64,000 nucleotides of DNA from the NCBI GenBank assembly GCA_964560765.1, contig CAZLMG010000002.1:62001-126000 (forward strand). The letters are read 5' to 3'. The position numbers and the translations under genes were made by a program. This document shows, in pieces, positions 15,402-23,013 of this stretch (its first letter is position 1; each line of letters starts with the position of its first letter). The notes under the pieces are model-generated. The model was not told the origin of the DNA. It did not search any database and saw only the letters and a list, made by a program, of their open reading frames with translations. The stretch is from CAZLMG01 sp964560765 (GTDB taxonomy: Bacteria; Bdellovibrionota_B; Oligoflexia; Oligoflexales; CAZLMG01).

Positions 15402-16292
15402 ATGCAGCAAGACACGACATCCCGGCACTTGGCAGCGATCCACTGCATGAAGTTTGCTGTCGTCCTGCTCGCAACAAGCGCTTGCAAGCCGTCAGGCGGC
15501 GGCGATATGGCGTTGAGCTCCCTCGACCACTTCGTCGACACGGCTCCGCGCGGCGCGCGTAATGAATGCGGCCCCAGCCGGCGTGACGATCCAGAAAAAT
15601 TTGCCACTGCTGTCGCGCAAAACGAGGCCTTCGTCGCTGCGCCGACTCCCGCTCTAAGACAAGCTCTAGCGGCATCACTGGCAGCAGTGCCAGAGCCTTT
15701 ACGCGCCGCCCTAACCGGCCCAGCGCTACTTGGAAAGTTCGTTGCGGATAACGCTGCTGTCAATAAATACTGCTCCAACGCTTTCGACAGCGAGACCGAG
15801 CGAACCTGGTTCATGGAACATGATCGCACGGTCAAAGCTTGTTGGAAAAAGGAAGAAGGGCGCGGACTCGTCGTCTTCTTTTCTGAAGATGAGGGCGTCA
15901 TTCGCCACACCATGGTTCGAGCGGCGACCTATGTGTACACGCAGTTGATCGAAAAGAACTACGTCCTTCTCATCAATCAACGCCCCCAATCGGAAAAAGA
16001 TGCTCTACTTAACGAGCACATGCGCGTCTTGGCAGACCGAGCCCAACTGGGGGATAAGCTTTTAGCTGACTTGCAAGCCCAGGGTCTCACCAACCAGTAT
16101 CAACGCCTGATCGGCTTGTATTCCGACCAAGACGCCTTCAGTAACTATGTCTTTGCCGAAGCCGTGGACTCCTATTATTGTTCACGCAAAGCTCACAGCA
16201 CCTTCAGCAATCAATTTTCATTCACCTTCGAGTCCTTTACCATGGGCCAGGACAGCGTGGCGAACCAACTGGGCGCGACCTGGTTTCAGTAA
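15402..16292 (+). CDS. Lipoprotein, paralogue of the 30908 lipoprotein
   Basis: A 296-residue predicted lipoprotein with lipobox TSAC near residue 28 (start at 15402 has AGGA upstream; ATG 15447 would give a more usual signal length). The mature protein is mainly helical with five to six cysteines. Its design matches the first two thirds of the protein at 30908: a cysteine-containing N-terminus (SLDHF versus TLDNF), an AAVP segment, paired cysteines around residue 130-150, and a near-identical EAVDSYYCS versus EAFDSYHCS block. It is therefore a member of a small paralogous family. No known domain recognised. Confidence 0.78.
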   Translation: MQQDTTSRHLAAIHCMKFAVVLLATSACKPSGGGDMALSSLDHFVDTAPRGARNECGPSRRDDPEKFATAVAQNEAFVAAPTPALRQALAASLAAVPEPLRAALTGPALLGKFVADNAAVNKYCSNAFDSETERTWFMEHDRTVKACWKKEEGRGLVVFFSEDEGVIRHTMVRAATYVYTQLIEKNYVLLINQRPQSEKDALLNEHMRVLADRAQLGDKLLADLQAQGLTNQYQRLIGLYSDQDAFSNYVFAEAVDSYYCSRKAHSTFSNQFSFTFESFTMGQDSVANQLGATWFQ

Positions 16293-16381
16293 CGATGCGT
16301 GAGCCTTTCCGCACCAGGGATCCCGATTCTTGGCGCACTCCAGAAGCTATTCACTTTGCGTATCCTTGCGGTAATTGCCTC

Positions 16382-16410
16382 TTGCGCGTTCGCGCAGTTT
16401 AATCTATTAA
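16382..16410 (+). promoter_or_regulatory. Putative promoter for yggT
   Basis: TTGCGC and TATTAA separated by 17 bases, in an AT-rich stretch just before the AGGAGA ribosome-binding site of the YggT gene. GCGCG and CGCGC around the -35 form a short inverted repeat. Confidence 0.35.
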
Positions 16411-16440
16411 TATTATTATCTAAATTCAGGAGACAAGGGA

Positions 16441-16728
16441 ATGATTGCGCTGGTCAAGGCTCTTTTGGTCGTCTTGGGGATCGCTTACAAAGCGTTGCTC
16501 GTTCTGAGTTTTGCTGCGGTCATCTGCACCTGGGTCAACGCGGATCCTCGTAATCCTATCGTGCAGCTCGTTCAGCGCACGACCGAGCCACTATTTCGAC
16601 CTTTTCGTCGAATCTCCGGTCGACTGTTGCCAGGCATCGACCTTTCACCCATGCTATTTATGGTCGCCCTGCTTTTTGTATACACTCTGATTTCTGAACT
16701 TCTGATTGGCCTGATTAGCGCAGGATAA
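16441..16728 (+). CDS. YggT-family membrane protein
   Basis: A 95-residue protein with two hydrophobic segments flanking a conserved loop. The loop NPIVQLVQRTTEPLFRPFRR followed by PGIDLSPM is the YggT family signature. The family is linked to membrane or cell-division and osmotic functions, with mechanism not settled. An AGGAGA lies about ten bases upstream of the ATG. It lies six bases before the next gene and heads a run that includes an ABC transporter. Confidence 0.9.
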   Translation: MIALVKALLVVLGIAYKALLVLSFAAVICTWVNADPRNPIVQLVQRTTEPLFRPFRRISGRLLPGIDLSPMLFMVALLFVYTLISELLIGLISAG

Positions 16729-16734
16729 TCGCCC

Positions 16735-17394
16735 ATGTTGCGATTCGGCAAAAATCTATTGCTGGCCGTGCTGCTGTTGGCGCTTGCTGCTGGCTTTTAT
16801 CAACAGGCTGTCAAAAGCTACCTCCTTTCCATTCCCAGCAAAGACCAGTTACATCCGCCACCCCTGATTGATTTAACGCCGGCCGCCATCCGCATTCTGA
16901 CTCTCAATCATCCGCAGATTTACCAAGACTTTTTACAGATATGGATGATTCAGCTCTTGAGTGCCGCCAATACAGAAAATGCTGATGCCGAAGAGATTCA
17001 GCGCCTTGCGATTCGCGGAGCCGAGCACGGCTTGGCCATCGATTCCTTTTTTATGGCCTGCTGCTTTACGGTTGCGCACACGATGAAGCGACCAGAACTC
17101 TGTTTTAAGATTTCGGAGGCAGGTCTAAAGAACATACCGAACAGCTGGCGATTACCGATGATTCAAGGCTACATAGATTATTTTCTTCTGCAAAACAAGG
17201 CGCGCGCTGCAGTATTCTATTCGTTGGCCGCGTCTCGCAACGATTCGCCCGAGTATGTGGCGTCTCTGGTTGAGAAGGTTCTGCGCGATGAGTCTCTGAC
17301 CTTTGACGACTTGCAGCGCAGCATGCAAGAGACTCTGAACATTCCAGGCAGCGCTCGATTTCAAGAATTTCTGCGTGAGGTCGGTAGAAAATGA
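16735..17394 (+). CDS. Membrane-anchored helical (TPR-like) protein of unknown function
   Basis: A 219-residue protein with a single N-terminal membrane segment (LLLAVLLLALAAGFY) and a mostly helical periplasmic part. Alternating helix pairs (about residues 55-190) resemble degenerate tetratricopeptide repeats, such as the SFFMACCFTVAHTMKRPEL segment. Its stop overlaps the start of the ABC ATPase gene (ATGA), so it is made together with that exporter and may be an accessory part. No specific family recognised. Confidence 0.72.
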   Translation: MLRFGKNLLLAVLLLALAAGFYQQAVKSYLLSIPSKDQLHPPPLIDLTPAAIRILTLNHPQIYQDFLQIWMIQLLSAANTENADAEEIQRLAIRGAEHGLAIDSFFMACCFTVAHTMKRPELCFKISEAGLKNIPNSWRLPMIQGYIDYFLLQNKARAAVFYSLAASRNDSPEYVASLVEKVLRDESLTFDDLQRSMQETLNIPGSARFQEFLREVGRK

Positions 17395-18398
17395 ACTCTC
17401 CGTTCGACTCAACAGATGCACCTAGCCAACCGCCAGGCCAAGAAGCCATATTGGAACTACAGGGCTTGCGCAAGGTGTTCGATCATGATCTCTTGAAGAA
17501 ACGCGAGGTCGCGGTTGAACAGCTATCCATGAAGTTCCCCATGCATCGTTGCACTGGATTGCTTGGACACAATGGCGCTGGAAAAACCACGACCATGCGC
17601 ATGATCTTCGATGTTATTCGACCCGACCAAGGCAAAGTTTTGTTTGCCGGCGAACCCATGCAGCGCAAGCATCGGTACCGGATCGGCTATATGCCCGAGA
17701 TTAACAAACTCTCACCGCACATTACGCCCATGGAAGCCCTCAAGACCCAGCTACAGCTGTACAGCGTGCGCAAGCCGCGAAAAGAACGCCATGAGATCAT
17801 TACCAAACTCATTGCGCAAGCTGGATTGGAGCGTCATCACGGTAAGCGTATCGGCAAGCTATCCAAGGGCCTTGCCCGCCGTATCGCTTGGGCCATGGCG
17901 GTCATTCATGACCCCGAGCTTCTTATTCTCGACGAACCATTTTCTGGGTTAGACCCCATCGGCCGTCATGAAATGGCAGGATGGATTCTTGGCTATAAGG
18001 GCGAAGGCAAATCCATCATTCTTTGCACACATGAGCTGGAAACAGCGCGCGATCTGTGCGATGAGATTAACATCCTGCAGCAAGGTCGCTTGGTGTTTTC
18101 AACCGTGACTCCCGTCGCCGACCAGGTAAAGCTAAGTGATGCCGCTGGCGAAGGCTTTGTCATCGAGGTCTCCGGCATCAACCTGGAAGGCCTGAGTTCC
18201 ATGCAAACCCGCCTGCAGCTGCCGACGTGGCTATCGGCACACGCCGCAGCGTTCCTGTGCACGATGACCTTTACTGACTATGAAGCTGCTTCTGCATGGC
18301 TACGGGCATGCTTGGAGCAAGGGCTCATCATTGTTAAGTTTGATGACATGAGCAAGGTCGGAATCAAGAACTTGCTGCAGTATTTCCGGAGGAGTTAG
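17391..18398 (+). CDS. ABC transporter ATP-binding protein
   Basis: The ATPase of a two-gene ABC-2-type exporter. Walker A is GHNGAGKTTT (residues about 64-73), the signature is LSKGLARR instead of LSGGQ as often seen in this subgroup, Walker B is LLILDEP with the following FSGLDP, and the H-loop is CTHE. After about residue 235 comes a C-terminal extension of some 100 residues that is common in exporters of this type. It overlaps its upstream neighbour by four bases and ends two bases before the permease gene. Substrate unknown. Confidence 0.92.
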   Translation: MNSPFDSTDAPSQPPGQEAILELQGLRKVFDHDLLKKREVAVEQLSMKFPMHRCTGLLGHNGAGKTTTMRMIFDVIRPDQGKVLFAGEPMQRKHRYRIGYMPEINKLSPHITPMEALKTQLQLYSVRKPRKERHEIITKLIAQAGLERHHGKRIGKLSKGLARRIAWAMAVIHDPELLILDEPFSGLDPIGRHEMAGWILGYKGEGKSIILCTHELETARDLCDEINILQQGRLVFSTVTPVADQVKLSDAAGEGFVIEVSGINLEGLSSMQTRLQLPTWLSAHAAAFLCTMTFTDYEAASAWLRACLEQGLIIVKFDDMSKVGIKNLLQYFRRS

Positions 18399-18400
18399 AC

Positions 18401-19171
18401 ATGGTTGCCATTTGGTCAGTCATGGTGGAAAGCTTTCGACTCTTGCGTCGAGACAAGATCTTCTTGCCGGCTGCGGTGATCGGCGGCGTTCTGATGCAAC
18501 TAGCCATCTCCATCAGTGAGCTCGGCATCGAGAATATTACCCAAATGCTTTTTAACTTTGCCAGCGCTGGCTTTCATTTGACAGGGGCCGTCGTCGCCAT
18601 CCTTTGGGGCAGCAAGATTATTTCCGACACGCGCCAAGAAGGTTCTATCGAGGTGCAGCTGGCCTCGCCCGTTTCTCGGCCCGCTTGGCTCCTCGGTAAG
18701 TTCCTGGGCATGACCACCGTGCTTCTGCTTCTGGGATGCATTTTGATCGGCATTTGGCAATTGCTTACGGCAGCCCAGAGCTGGGAATTACTTCCTATTC
18801 GCCAACTCGTCATCCTGTCGTATATGATCTTGGGCTGGATTGTAATCGCGGCTCTGGCAATTTTTTTCTCGAGTTTCACCTCGGGAGCGGTCTCATTATT
18901 TTGTACCGCTTGTGCTTGGCTCTTGGGAATGACCTCCGCCGCCATCTATCAAAGCTTGCCGAATAAGACCCACCCCTTGACCGTCGCCATCATGAAGTAC
19001 TCGGCCTACCTCTGGGATCTTCAGCGATTTAATTTTGCCTCCCTTGCCCACGCTCAGGAGGCTTTACCACAAGAGCAATTGACTCATAGTGCGCTTTACG
19101 GCGTTCTGTTAATCGTTCTTCTCTTGAGCTTCGCTTGCACTATCTTTTCCAAGCGGGATATCGTGAACTAG
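18401..19171 (+). CDS. ABC-2-type transporter permease
   Basis: A 256-residue integral membrane protein with six hydrophobic segments, for example AAVIGGVLMQLAISI and TVLLLLGCILIGIWQLL. The cytoplasmic DTRQEGSIEVQLASPVSRP loop after the second segment is typical of ABC-2 permeases. GGAGG lies seven bases upstream of its ATG. It pairs with the preceding ATPase to form an exporter whose cargo is not evident. Confidence 0.9.
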   Translation: MVAIWSVMVESFRLLRRDKIFLPAAVIGGVLMQLAISISELGIENITQMLFNFASAGFHLTGAVVAILWGSKIISDTRQEGSIEVQLASPVSRPAWLLGKFLGMTTVLLLLGCILIGIWQLLTAAQSWELLPIRQLVILSYMILGWIVIAALAIFFSSFTSGAVSLFCTACAWLLGMTSAAIYQSLPNKTHPLTVAIMKYSAYLWDLQRFNFASLAHAQEALPQEQLTHSALYGVLLIVLLLSFACTIFSKRDIVN

Positions 19172-19172
19172 C

Positions 19173-19487
19173 TTGCCTGTGGTCGCAAGTGGAGGTATTC
19201 ACGGCACCTTGGATAGCGAGAGCCACATTCGCAGAGAGAAAGAGAAGGCACGGGAGCTTCGTAAGTCCCAGTGGTGGCAGAGGCGCATGCAAAATGCTGT
19301 CTGCTACTACTGCAACCGCACTTTACTGCGTCGAGAAGTCACCATGGACCACGTCGTCCCCCTGAGTCAGGGAGGACGGTCCACAAAAGGCAACGTGGTA
19401 CCCGCGTGCAAAGAATGCAACAACAAGAAGCGCGATCTCAATGTGGTTGAATGGCAGGACTATCTGAATCACCTGCAGCAGCGGTAG
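19173..19487 (+). CDS. HNH endonuclease-family protein
   Basis: A 104-residue protein with a complete HNH motif: zinc-type CYYC, then DHVVPLSQGG (catalytic histidine), GNVVPAC and KECNNKKRD. Such small stand-alone HNH proteins are common and often have no known target. The start is a TTG two bases after the permease stop, or GTG at 19179, so it may be read through from the ABC genes. Convergent with the small membrane protein gene at 19494. Confidence 0.85.
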   Translation: MPVVASGGIHGTLDSESHIRREKEKARELRKSQWWQRRMQNAVCYYCNRTLLRREVTMDHVVPLSQGGRSTKGNVVPACKECNNKKRDLNVVEWQDYLNHLQQR

Positions 19488-19493
19488 GTTCAG

Positions 19494-19733
19494 CTAAGTT
19501 GAACAGAAATGCAGCATGGCCGCTACCAGCAACAGCGTCGCAACAAACTTCACGTAGTCCTTCCACGTGAGTTTGACGCCGCCATCAGGATACCCGCCTC
19601 CGCTCCGTGAGGCTCCACCAGCCCGTCCCACTTTGCCGCCGCGGGGAGCCGACTCGCGCCGCTTTCTTGCCTCGCGCAAATCCACCACACGTGGGTCATG
19701 CGGATCGCGTCCATTACCGCCTTGATTACTCAT
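19494..19733 (-). CDS. Small tail-anchored membrane protein
   Basis: A 79-residue protein: hydrophilic basic N-terminus (HDPRVVDLREARKRRES), a Gly-rich linker, then a single C-terminal membrane helix (YVKFVATLLLVAAMLHF). AGGA lies eight bases upstream of its ATG. The start overlaps the end of another small membrane gene by eight bases, giving a two-gene unit. No family recognised; the VVDLREARKRR motif might be a good search seed. Confidence 0.72.
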   Translation of the reverse strand: MSNQGGNGRDPHDPRVVDLREARKRRESAPRGGKVGRAGGASRSGGGYPDGGVKLTWKDYVKFVATLLLVAAMLHFCST

Positions 19734-19881
19734 GATTGTTTCCTGCAGGCTCCGCGAGCTGTGCGGCGATCAAACGTGCGCCCGCCGTGCGCCCAACGTA
19801 GACAATGCCACCAACGATCGTTGATGCCAAGAGTAGTGCCAGAATCCAGGAAATGGATTGATCTAGACCCAAGCGCCCCAA
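19726..19881 (-). CDS. Small membrane protein downstream of an eight-G tract
   Basis: A 51-residue frame with one clear membrane helix (SISWILALLLASTIVGGIVYVG) and a short hydrophilic tail ending AEPAGNNHE. It begins at a TTG (19881) six bases after a run of eight G, which can serve as ribosome-binding site. The frame overlaps the start of the next gene by eight bases. In the neighbouring frame a longer start (TTG 19912) would join this one if the G-run were one base longer, so length change in the tract would extend the protein by about ten residues. AtpZ-like small proteins look similar; not certain. Confidence 0.55.
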   Translation of the reverse strand: MGRLGLDQSISWILALLLASTIVGGIVYVGRTAGARLIAAQLAEPAGNNHE

Positions 19882-19887
19882 ATGCAA

Positions 19888-19895
19888 CCCCCCCC
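19888..19895 (-). repeat. Homopolymer of eight G at the 5' end of a small gene
   Basis: Eight consecutive G on the minus strand at the very start of the small membrane protein gene. Such runs are prone to slippage in replication and to sequencing error. Confidence 0.8.
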
Positions 19896-19958
19896 TTGCA
19901 CGACAAACTCAAACAAGTTTATCACGAAAGAGGGGCTGAAGAATCCAGGAAAACTGAT

Positions 19959-20867
19959 TTACGGTGTCGCCGTCATATAGTCTAAACGGCTATCATGAGT
20001 TTTCGATGGCTCGGCGCTGTCCGCCATTGCGCCGGACACAGGAACAGGCCGAATCTTGGTAGCCAAACCAACGGCTCCCATCGCCGCGATGATCCAGTAG
20101 GTGACATCAATTTCCCACCAGCGGTGCCCAGCTTTCGCGACATTGCCGTACTTGTGATGGTTGTTATGCCAGCCTTCTCCAAATGTCAGCAGAGCCACCC
20201 ACCAGTTGTTGGTCGCCAAATCGTCGACGTCTGGATAATTCTTGTAGCCCCACATATGAGCCGCGCTATTGACGAACCAAGTGCCGTGATAAACAGCGAT
20301 GAGGCGAACCCAAATTCCCCAAAACATCATCGACCAGCCGCCGATGGCAAGTAGCACCATTCCCAAGAAAACCTGCCAGCCGATTTGTACGGCCGGTTTT
20401 TCCAGGAACCGATAGAACGGATCCGAGGAGATATCGCGTGCGTATCGGCGCAATAGCTTGTCATCATCCACTTCCGGCCGCACTTCAAACAGCCAGCCGA
20501 TGTGGCTGAACCAAAAGCCACGGCTTGCATTGTGAGGGTCGCCGTCTTTGTCACTGTGAGCGTGGTGCATCCGATGATGCCCAACCCACTCGAGCGGACT
20601 CCCCTGCAGCGCTGTCACACCGCAAACAGCAAAGAAGCGCTCCAGCCATTTAGGAACTTGGAACGATCGGTGCGTCAGCAAACGATGGTAACCAAGAGTG
20701 ATGCCGAGGCAGGCAGTTACGAAGTAGAGAATGCCGGCAGCAATGAAGTTCGGCACACTGGCGAACGGCAACGCGGCCAATGCCAAAACGTGCGCAATAA
20801 TCATAAAGCGTATAATAAACTTGTCGGGTTTTGTATTCGCTTGGGGTGCTGTCGCAGAATGCTCCAT
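19959..20867 (-). CDS. Acyl-lipid/acyl-CoA delta-9-type fatty acid desaturase
   Basis: Introduces a double bond in saturated acyl chains at the membrane, using a non-haem diiron centre. The three histidine boxes are HRLLTH (near residue 62), HHRMHHAHSD (near residue 98) and EGWHNNHHKYG (near residue 230). Two pairs of hydrophobic segments flank the boxes, in the usual topology. Length 302 fits bacterial family members. GGAG lies eight bases before the ATG. The promoter region carries four phased TGACA direct repeats, suggesting control by an OmpR/PhoB-type regulator. Confidence 0.93.
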   Translation of the reverse strand: MEHSATAPQANTKPDKFIIRFMIIAHVLALAALPFASVPNFIAAGILYFVTACLGITLGYHRLLTHRSFQVPKWLERFFAVCGVTALQGSPLEWVGHHRMHHAHSDKDGDPHNASRGFWFSHIGWLFEVRPEVDDDKLLRRYARDISSDPFYRFLEKPAVQIGWQVFLGMVLLAIGGWSMMFWGIWVRLIAVYHGTWFVNSAAHMWGYKNYPDVDDLATNNWWVALLTFGEGWHNNHHKYGNVAKAGHRWWEIDVTYWIIAAMGAVGLATKIRPVPVSGAMADSAEPSKTHDSRLDYMTATP

Positions 20868-20950
20868 GAGAATCTCCTTAACACTGCGTACCTGCCATGA
20901 GAACCGAACTCAGCTTGCTGAAATTCGTACAAGGATTGTCGGACGATATC

Positions 20951-20988
20951 TGTCAAAGGGGTGTCACAGTTTTGTCATAGAAATGTCA
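20951..20988. promoter_or_regulatory. Four TGTCA direct repeats at exact 11-base spacing (Pho-box-like)
   Basis: TGTCA occurs at 20951, 20962, 20973 and 20984, four perfect copies 11 bases apart. Known Pho boxes are CTGTCAT-type repeats at this same spacing, and other OmpR-family sites also use 10-11 bases. They lie 84-121 bases upstream of the desaturase start, and the last copy contains the stop of the glycosyltransferase gene. On the desaturase strand the first copy forms a perfect TTGACA -35 element with only a weak -10 following, as expected for an activated promoter. Repeat direction is opposite to a usual Pho box for the desaturase. Confidence 0.72.
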
Positions 20989-22368
20989 CAACGCTTGCAG
21001 CCATCGGAGCATGGCTTGAGACGCTGGGGGCAACTCATTTTCCTGTTGCCACTTTTGCCGCAAAGCGACCAGATCGCTCCAGGTATCAACATCTTGCAGC
21101 TCACCAAGCTCCGCACCTGCACCCAGAACCGCCAGCTGTGACGTCAATTGAGCCGCCGTCGAGTCAACACTGTACGTAACACTCTGCCAGACATGTGGGT
21201 CGATGGGATGGCGGGCGCCAAATAGATAAAACCCCCCATCTGCCGCCGGCCCCAGCACCCAGGGAAACCCCCGTGCGATGAGCCGAATCGCATCTTGCAA
21301 ATGCGCCACCGTCAGCTGTGGCGAGTCGGCTCCTAAAAGCATGACGACGTCATGCTTCGCCTTCAGTTGACCGTAAACTTGCGCCAGCCGCCGACCCAGA
21401 TCACCCTCGCCCTGTTCCATGACGATGAAATCTCGCCAGTAAGTACGCGCCTCGGCAGTTGACTCCGCCACTGCCCAATAGTTCGTGACCTTTCCACCGG
21501 AATGCCGCTGCCGGAATGCAAACAGTGTTTCCCGGAGGGCGGCTATGGACAACTCATAAAATTGACCGGCGATCTCCGGTCGGCTGGAAGCCGCAAGCCG
21601 AGTCTTGATCGGAGACATGCCGGGCGTCTTCACCAAAACGGCAATGGCTATACTACGGGGACGACGGCGCCGCGTCTGACGATGTTCGCGAAAACACTTC
21701 CAGGCCGCCGGTATCGCTTGAAGAACCGTGAGTGCGACATAGCGGGCCGTCGTTAATAACCACCCACGCTCTTGGTAACGGCGCGCGCTCGTTACAATGG
21801 GAACTGCCAGTGATCGCACCTGCAAGCCAGCCGCCCGTATCCGCCACACCAGCAAATGGTCCTCCCCATAGGGAGCCGCAGCATCAAAACCACCTACTTC
21901 CCGTAGAAGTCGCTTTGGCAGCAAGAATCCCTGATCCCCAAATGGCATGCGTAGCAAGCGCGAGCGCCACCAGACGGCTGCCTGATTCAAGCGCATCAAC
22001 CAAGGACCATCGTCAGCAAACTTAAGGTCGAAATACCAGAGACCCGGCATATCTGCCCGTACACAGTCCCTGATAGGGCTCCAAGCTGCGCCCAGCAATT
22101 GGGAATCAGCGTGCAGAAATAAGCACCAGGGGTTAGACGCCGCTTCAGCGCCCGCATTCAATTGGCGAGCACGCCCCTTGTCCACAGACAGATAACGAAT
22201 CTGCGGCCACCGTTGACACCAGGCAGCGACGGCACTTGCATCCAATTGTCCATGCCCGACGAGGATAATCTCTCCGACCTTTGCCACCAGCAACTGCGGC
22301 ACAAGGTTAGCCAGGTTGGTTTCCAAGGTGCCGACGGGAATGATGACCGACAATTGAGCCAAGGGCAT
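20986..22368 (-). CDS. Fused glycosyltransferase 2 and DUF2064/CofC-like nucleotidyl/glycosyl transferase
   Basis: A 460-residue fusion. The first half starts MPLAQLSVIIPVGTLE and is a GT-A fold GT2 domain of the TIGR04283 type (VDKGRARQLNAGAEAA, LFLHADSQL, FGDQGFLLPK). A basic linker (RQTRRRRPRS) leads into a TIGR04282/DUF2064 domain (LVKTPGMSPIKTRLA, LLGADSPQLT, LGPAADGGFYLFGA). These two transferases are usually separate neighbours in rSAM/selenodomain-associated loci. ATG 22368 has AGGTGG close upstream; an upstream ATG at 22497 overlaps the divergent VanZ gene and lacks a site. Product unknown. Confidence 0.88.
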   Translation of the reverse strand: MPLAQLSVIIPVGTLETNLANLVPQLLVAKVGEIILVGHGQLDASAVAAWCQRWPQIRYLSVDKGRARQLNAGAEAASNPWCLFLHADSQLLGAAWSPIRDCVRADMPGLWYFDLKFADDGPWLMRLNQAAVWWRSRLLRMPFGDQGFLLPKRLLREVGGFDAAAPYGEDHLLVWRIRAAGLQVRSLAVPIVTSARRYQERGWLLTTARYVALTVLQAIPAAWKCFREHRQTRRRRPRSIAIAVLVKTPGMSPIKTRLAASSRPEIAGQFYELSIAALRETLFAFRQRHSGGKVTNYWAVAESTAEARTYWRDFIVMEQGEGDLGRRLAQVYGQLKAKHDVVMLLGADSPQLTVAHLQDAIRLIARGFPWVLGPAADGGFYLFGARHPIDPHVWQSVTYSVDSTAAQLTSQLAVLGAGAELGELQDVDTWSDLVALRQKWQQENELPPASQAMLRWLQAL

Positions 22369-22455
22369 AGCACCACCTAAGGAAGACGCAGCCAATGATG
22401 ATGGCCTCATGATATCGTTGAAGTCGATCGTCGTCTCTAGAAGAAGGAATGCCGT

Positions 22456-22896
22456 TTGCCCATTCAACCACGGGATATCCCACCTGAGCGCAACCATTTG
22501 CAGAGCTGGATGCCACCAGTATTTTGGTTGTATCTGGCCGCGCTATACACCGCAACGCACTGGCCGAGCGAGCAGCTACCCGAGATTTCAACCATCGATA
22601 AATACCTGCATCTTGGCGCCTACGCCGTTTTAGGCTTTCTGTGGGTCTGGGGGTACCCGCATGACAGGACATCCAGACGGCGTCGGTGGCTAAGAGTTTC
22701 CCTACCCCTGTGGCTAAGGCTCTCACTACCACTTTGGGCGTTTGGGATCTTTGATGAGCTAACTCAGATCCCCGTTGGTCGCCAAGCAGAGGTCTTGGAT
22801 TGGATCGCTGACGCGGTCGGCGTCGTTGTTGGCGTCAACGTCGGTATTTTTCTACAGCGGCTAGTCCATCGCAATTCGACCCGTATGACCCCTTAG
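22456..22896 (+). CDS. VanZ-like family membrane protein
   Basis: A 146-residue protein with three to four membrane helices. The VanZ-family core is visible as DKYLHLGAYAVLGFL and, later, FDELTQIPVGRQAEVLDW followed by IADAVGVVVG. In Gram-positives VanZ adds teicoplanin resistance; in Gram-negatives the role is unknown. The start is a TTG with AAGGA eight bases upstream. It diverges from the fused glycosyltransferase gene. Confidence 0.85.
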   Translation: MPIQPRDIPPERNHLQSWMPPVFWLYLAALYTATHWPSEQLPEISTIDKYLHLGAYAVLGFLWVWGYPHDRTSRRRRWLRVSLPLWLRLSLPLWAFGIFDELTQIPVGRQAEVLDWIADAVGVVVGVNVGIFLQRLVHRNSTRMTP

Positions 22897-22932
22897 TTTC
22901 TCTTTTCCCAAGGGTAGTCATCTCACCTAGGC

Positions 22933-22959
22933 TAAGTTTTCCCAGCCTGTCACCGAAGA
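22933..22959 (+). promoter_or_regulatory. Sigma-28-like flagellin promoter
   Basis: TAAGTTTT, 11 bases, then ACCGAAGA, 54 bases before the flagellin ATG. Flagellin genes are the classical FliA targets, so this site anchors the AAG-N16-CCGA pattern found at three other genes here. Confidence 0.55.
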
Positions 22960-23013
22960 GATGGGCAGAAATTGCCAGGATGGCAATCCCACGCGGCGAC
23001 AGGAGGTCATTCG

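Noticed and set aside
16295..16402. Possible 35-residue protein directly after the 15402 lipoprotein
   Set aside because: No ribosome-binding site and no sign of a fold; overlaps the likely yggT promoter.
19173..19487. HNH gene as part of a mobile element or toxin
   Set aside because: No repeats, recombinase or immunity gene nearby; a stand-alone HNH protein is the simplest reading.
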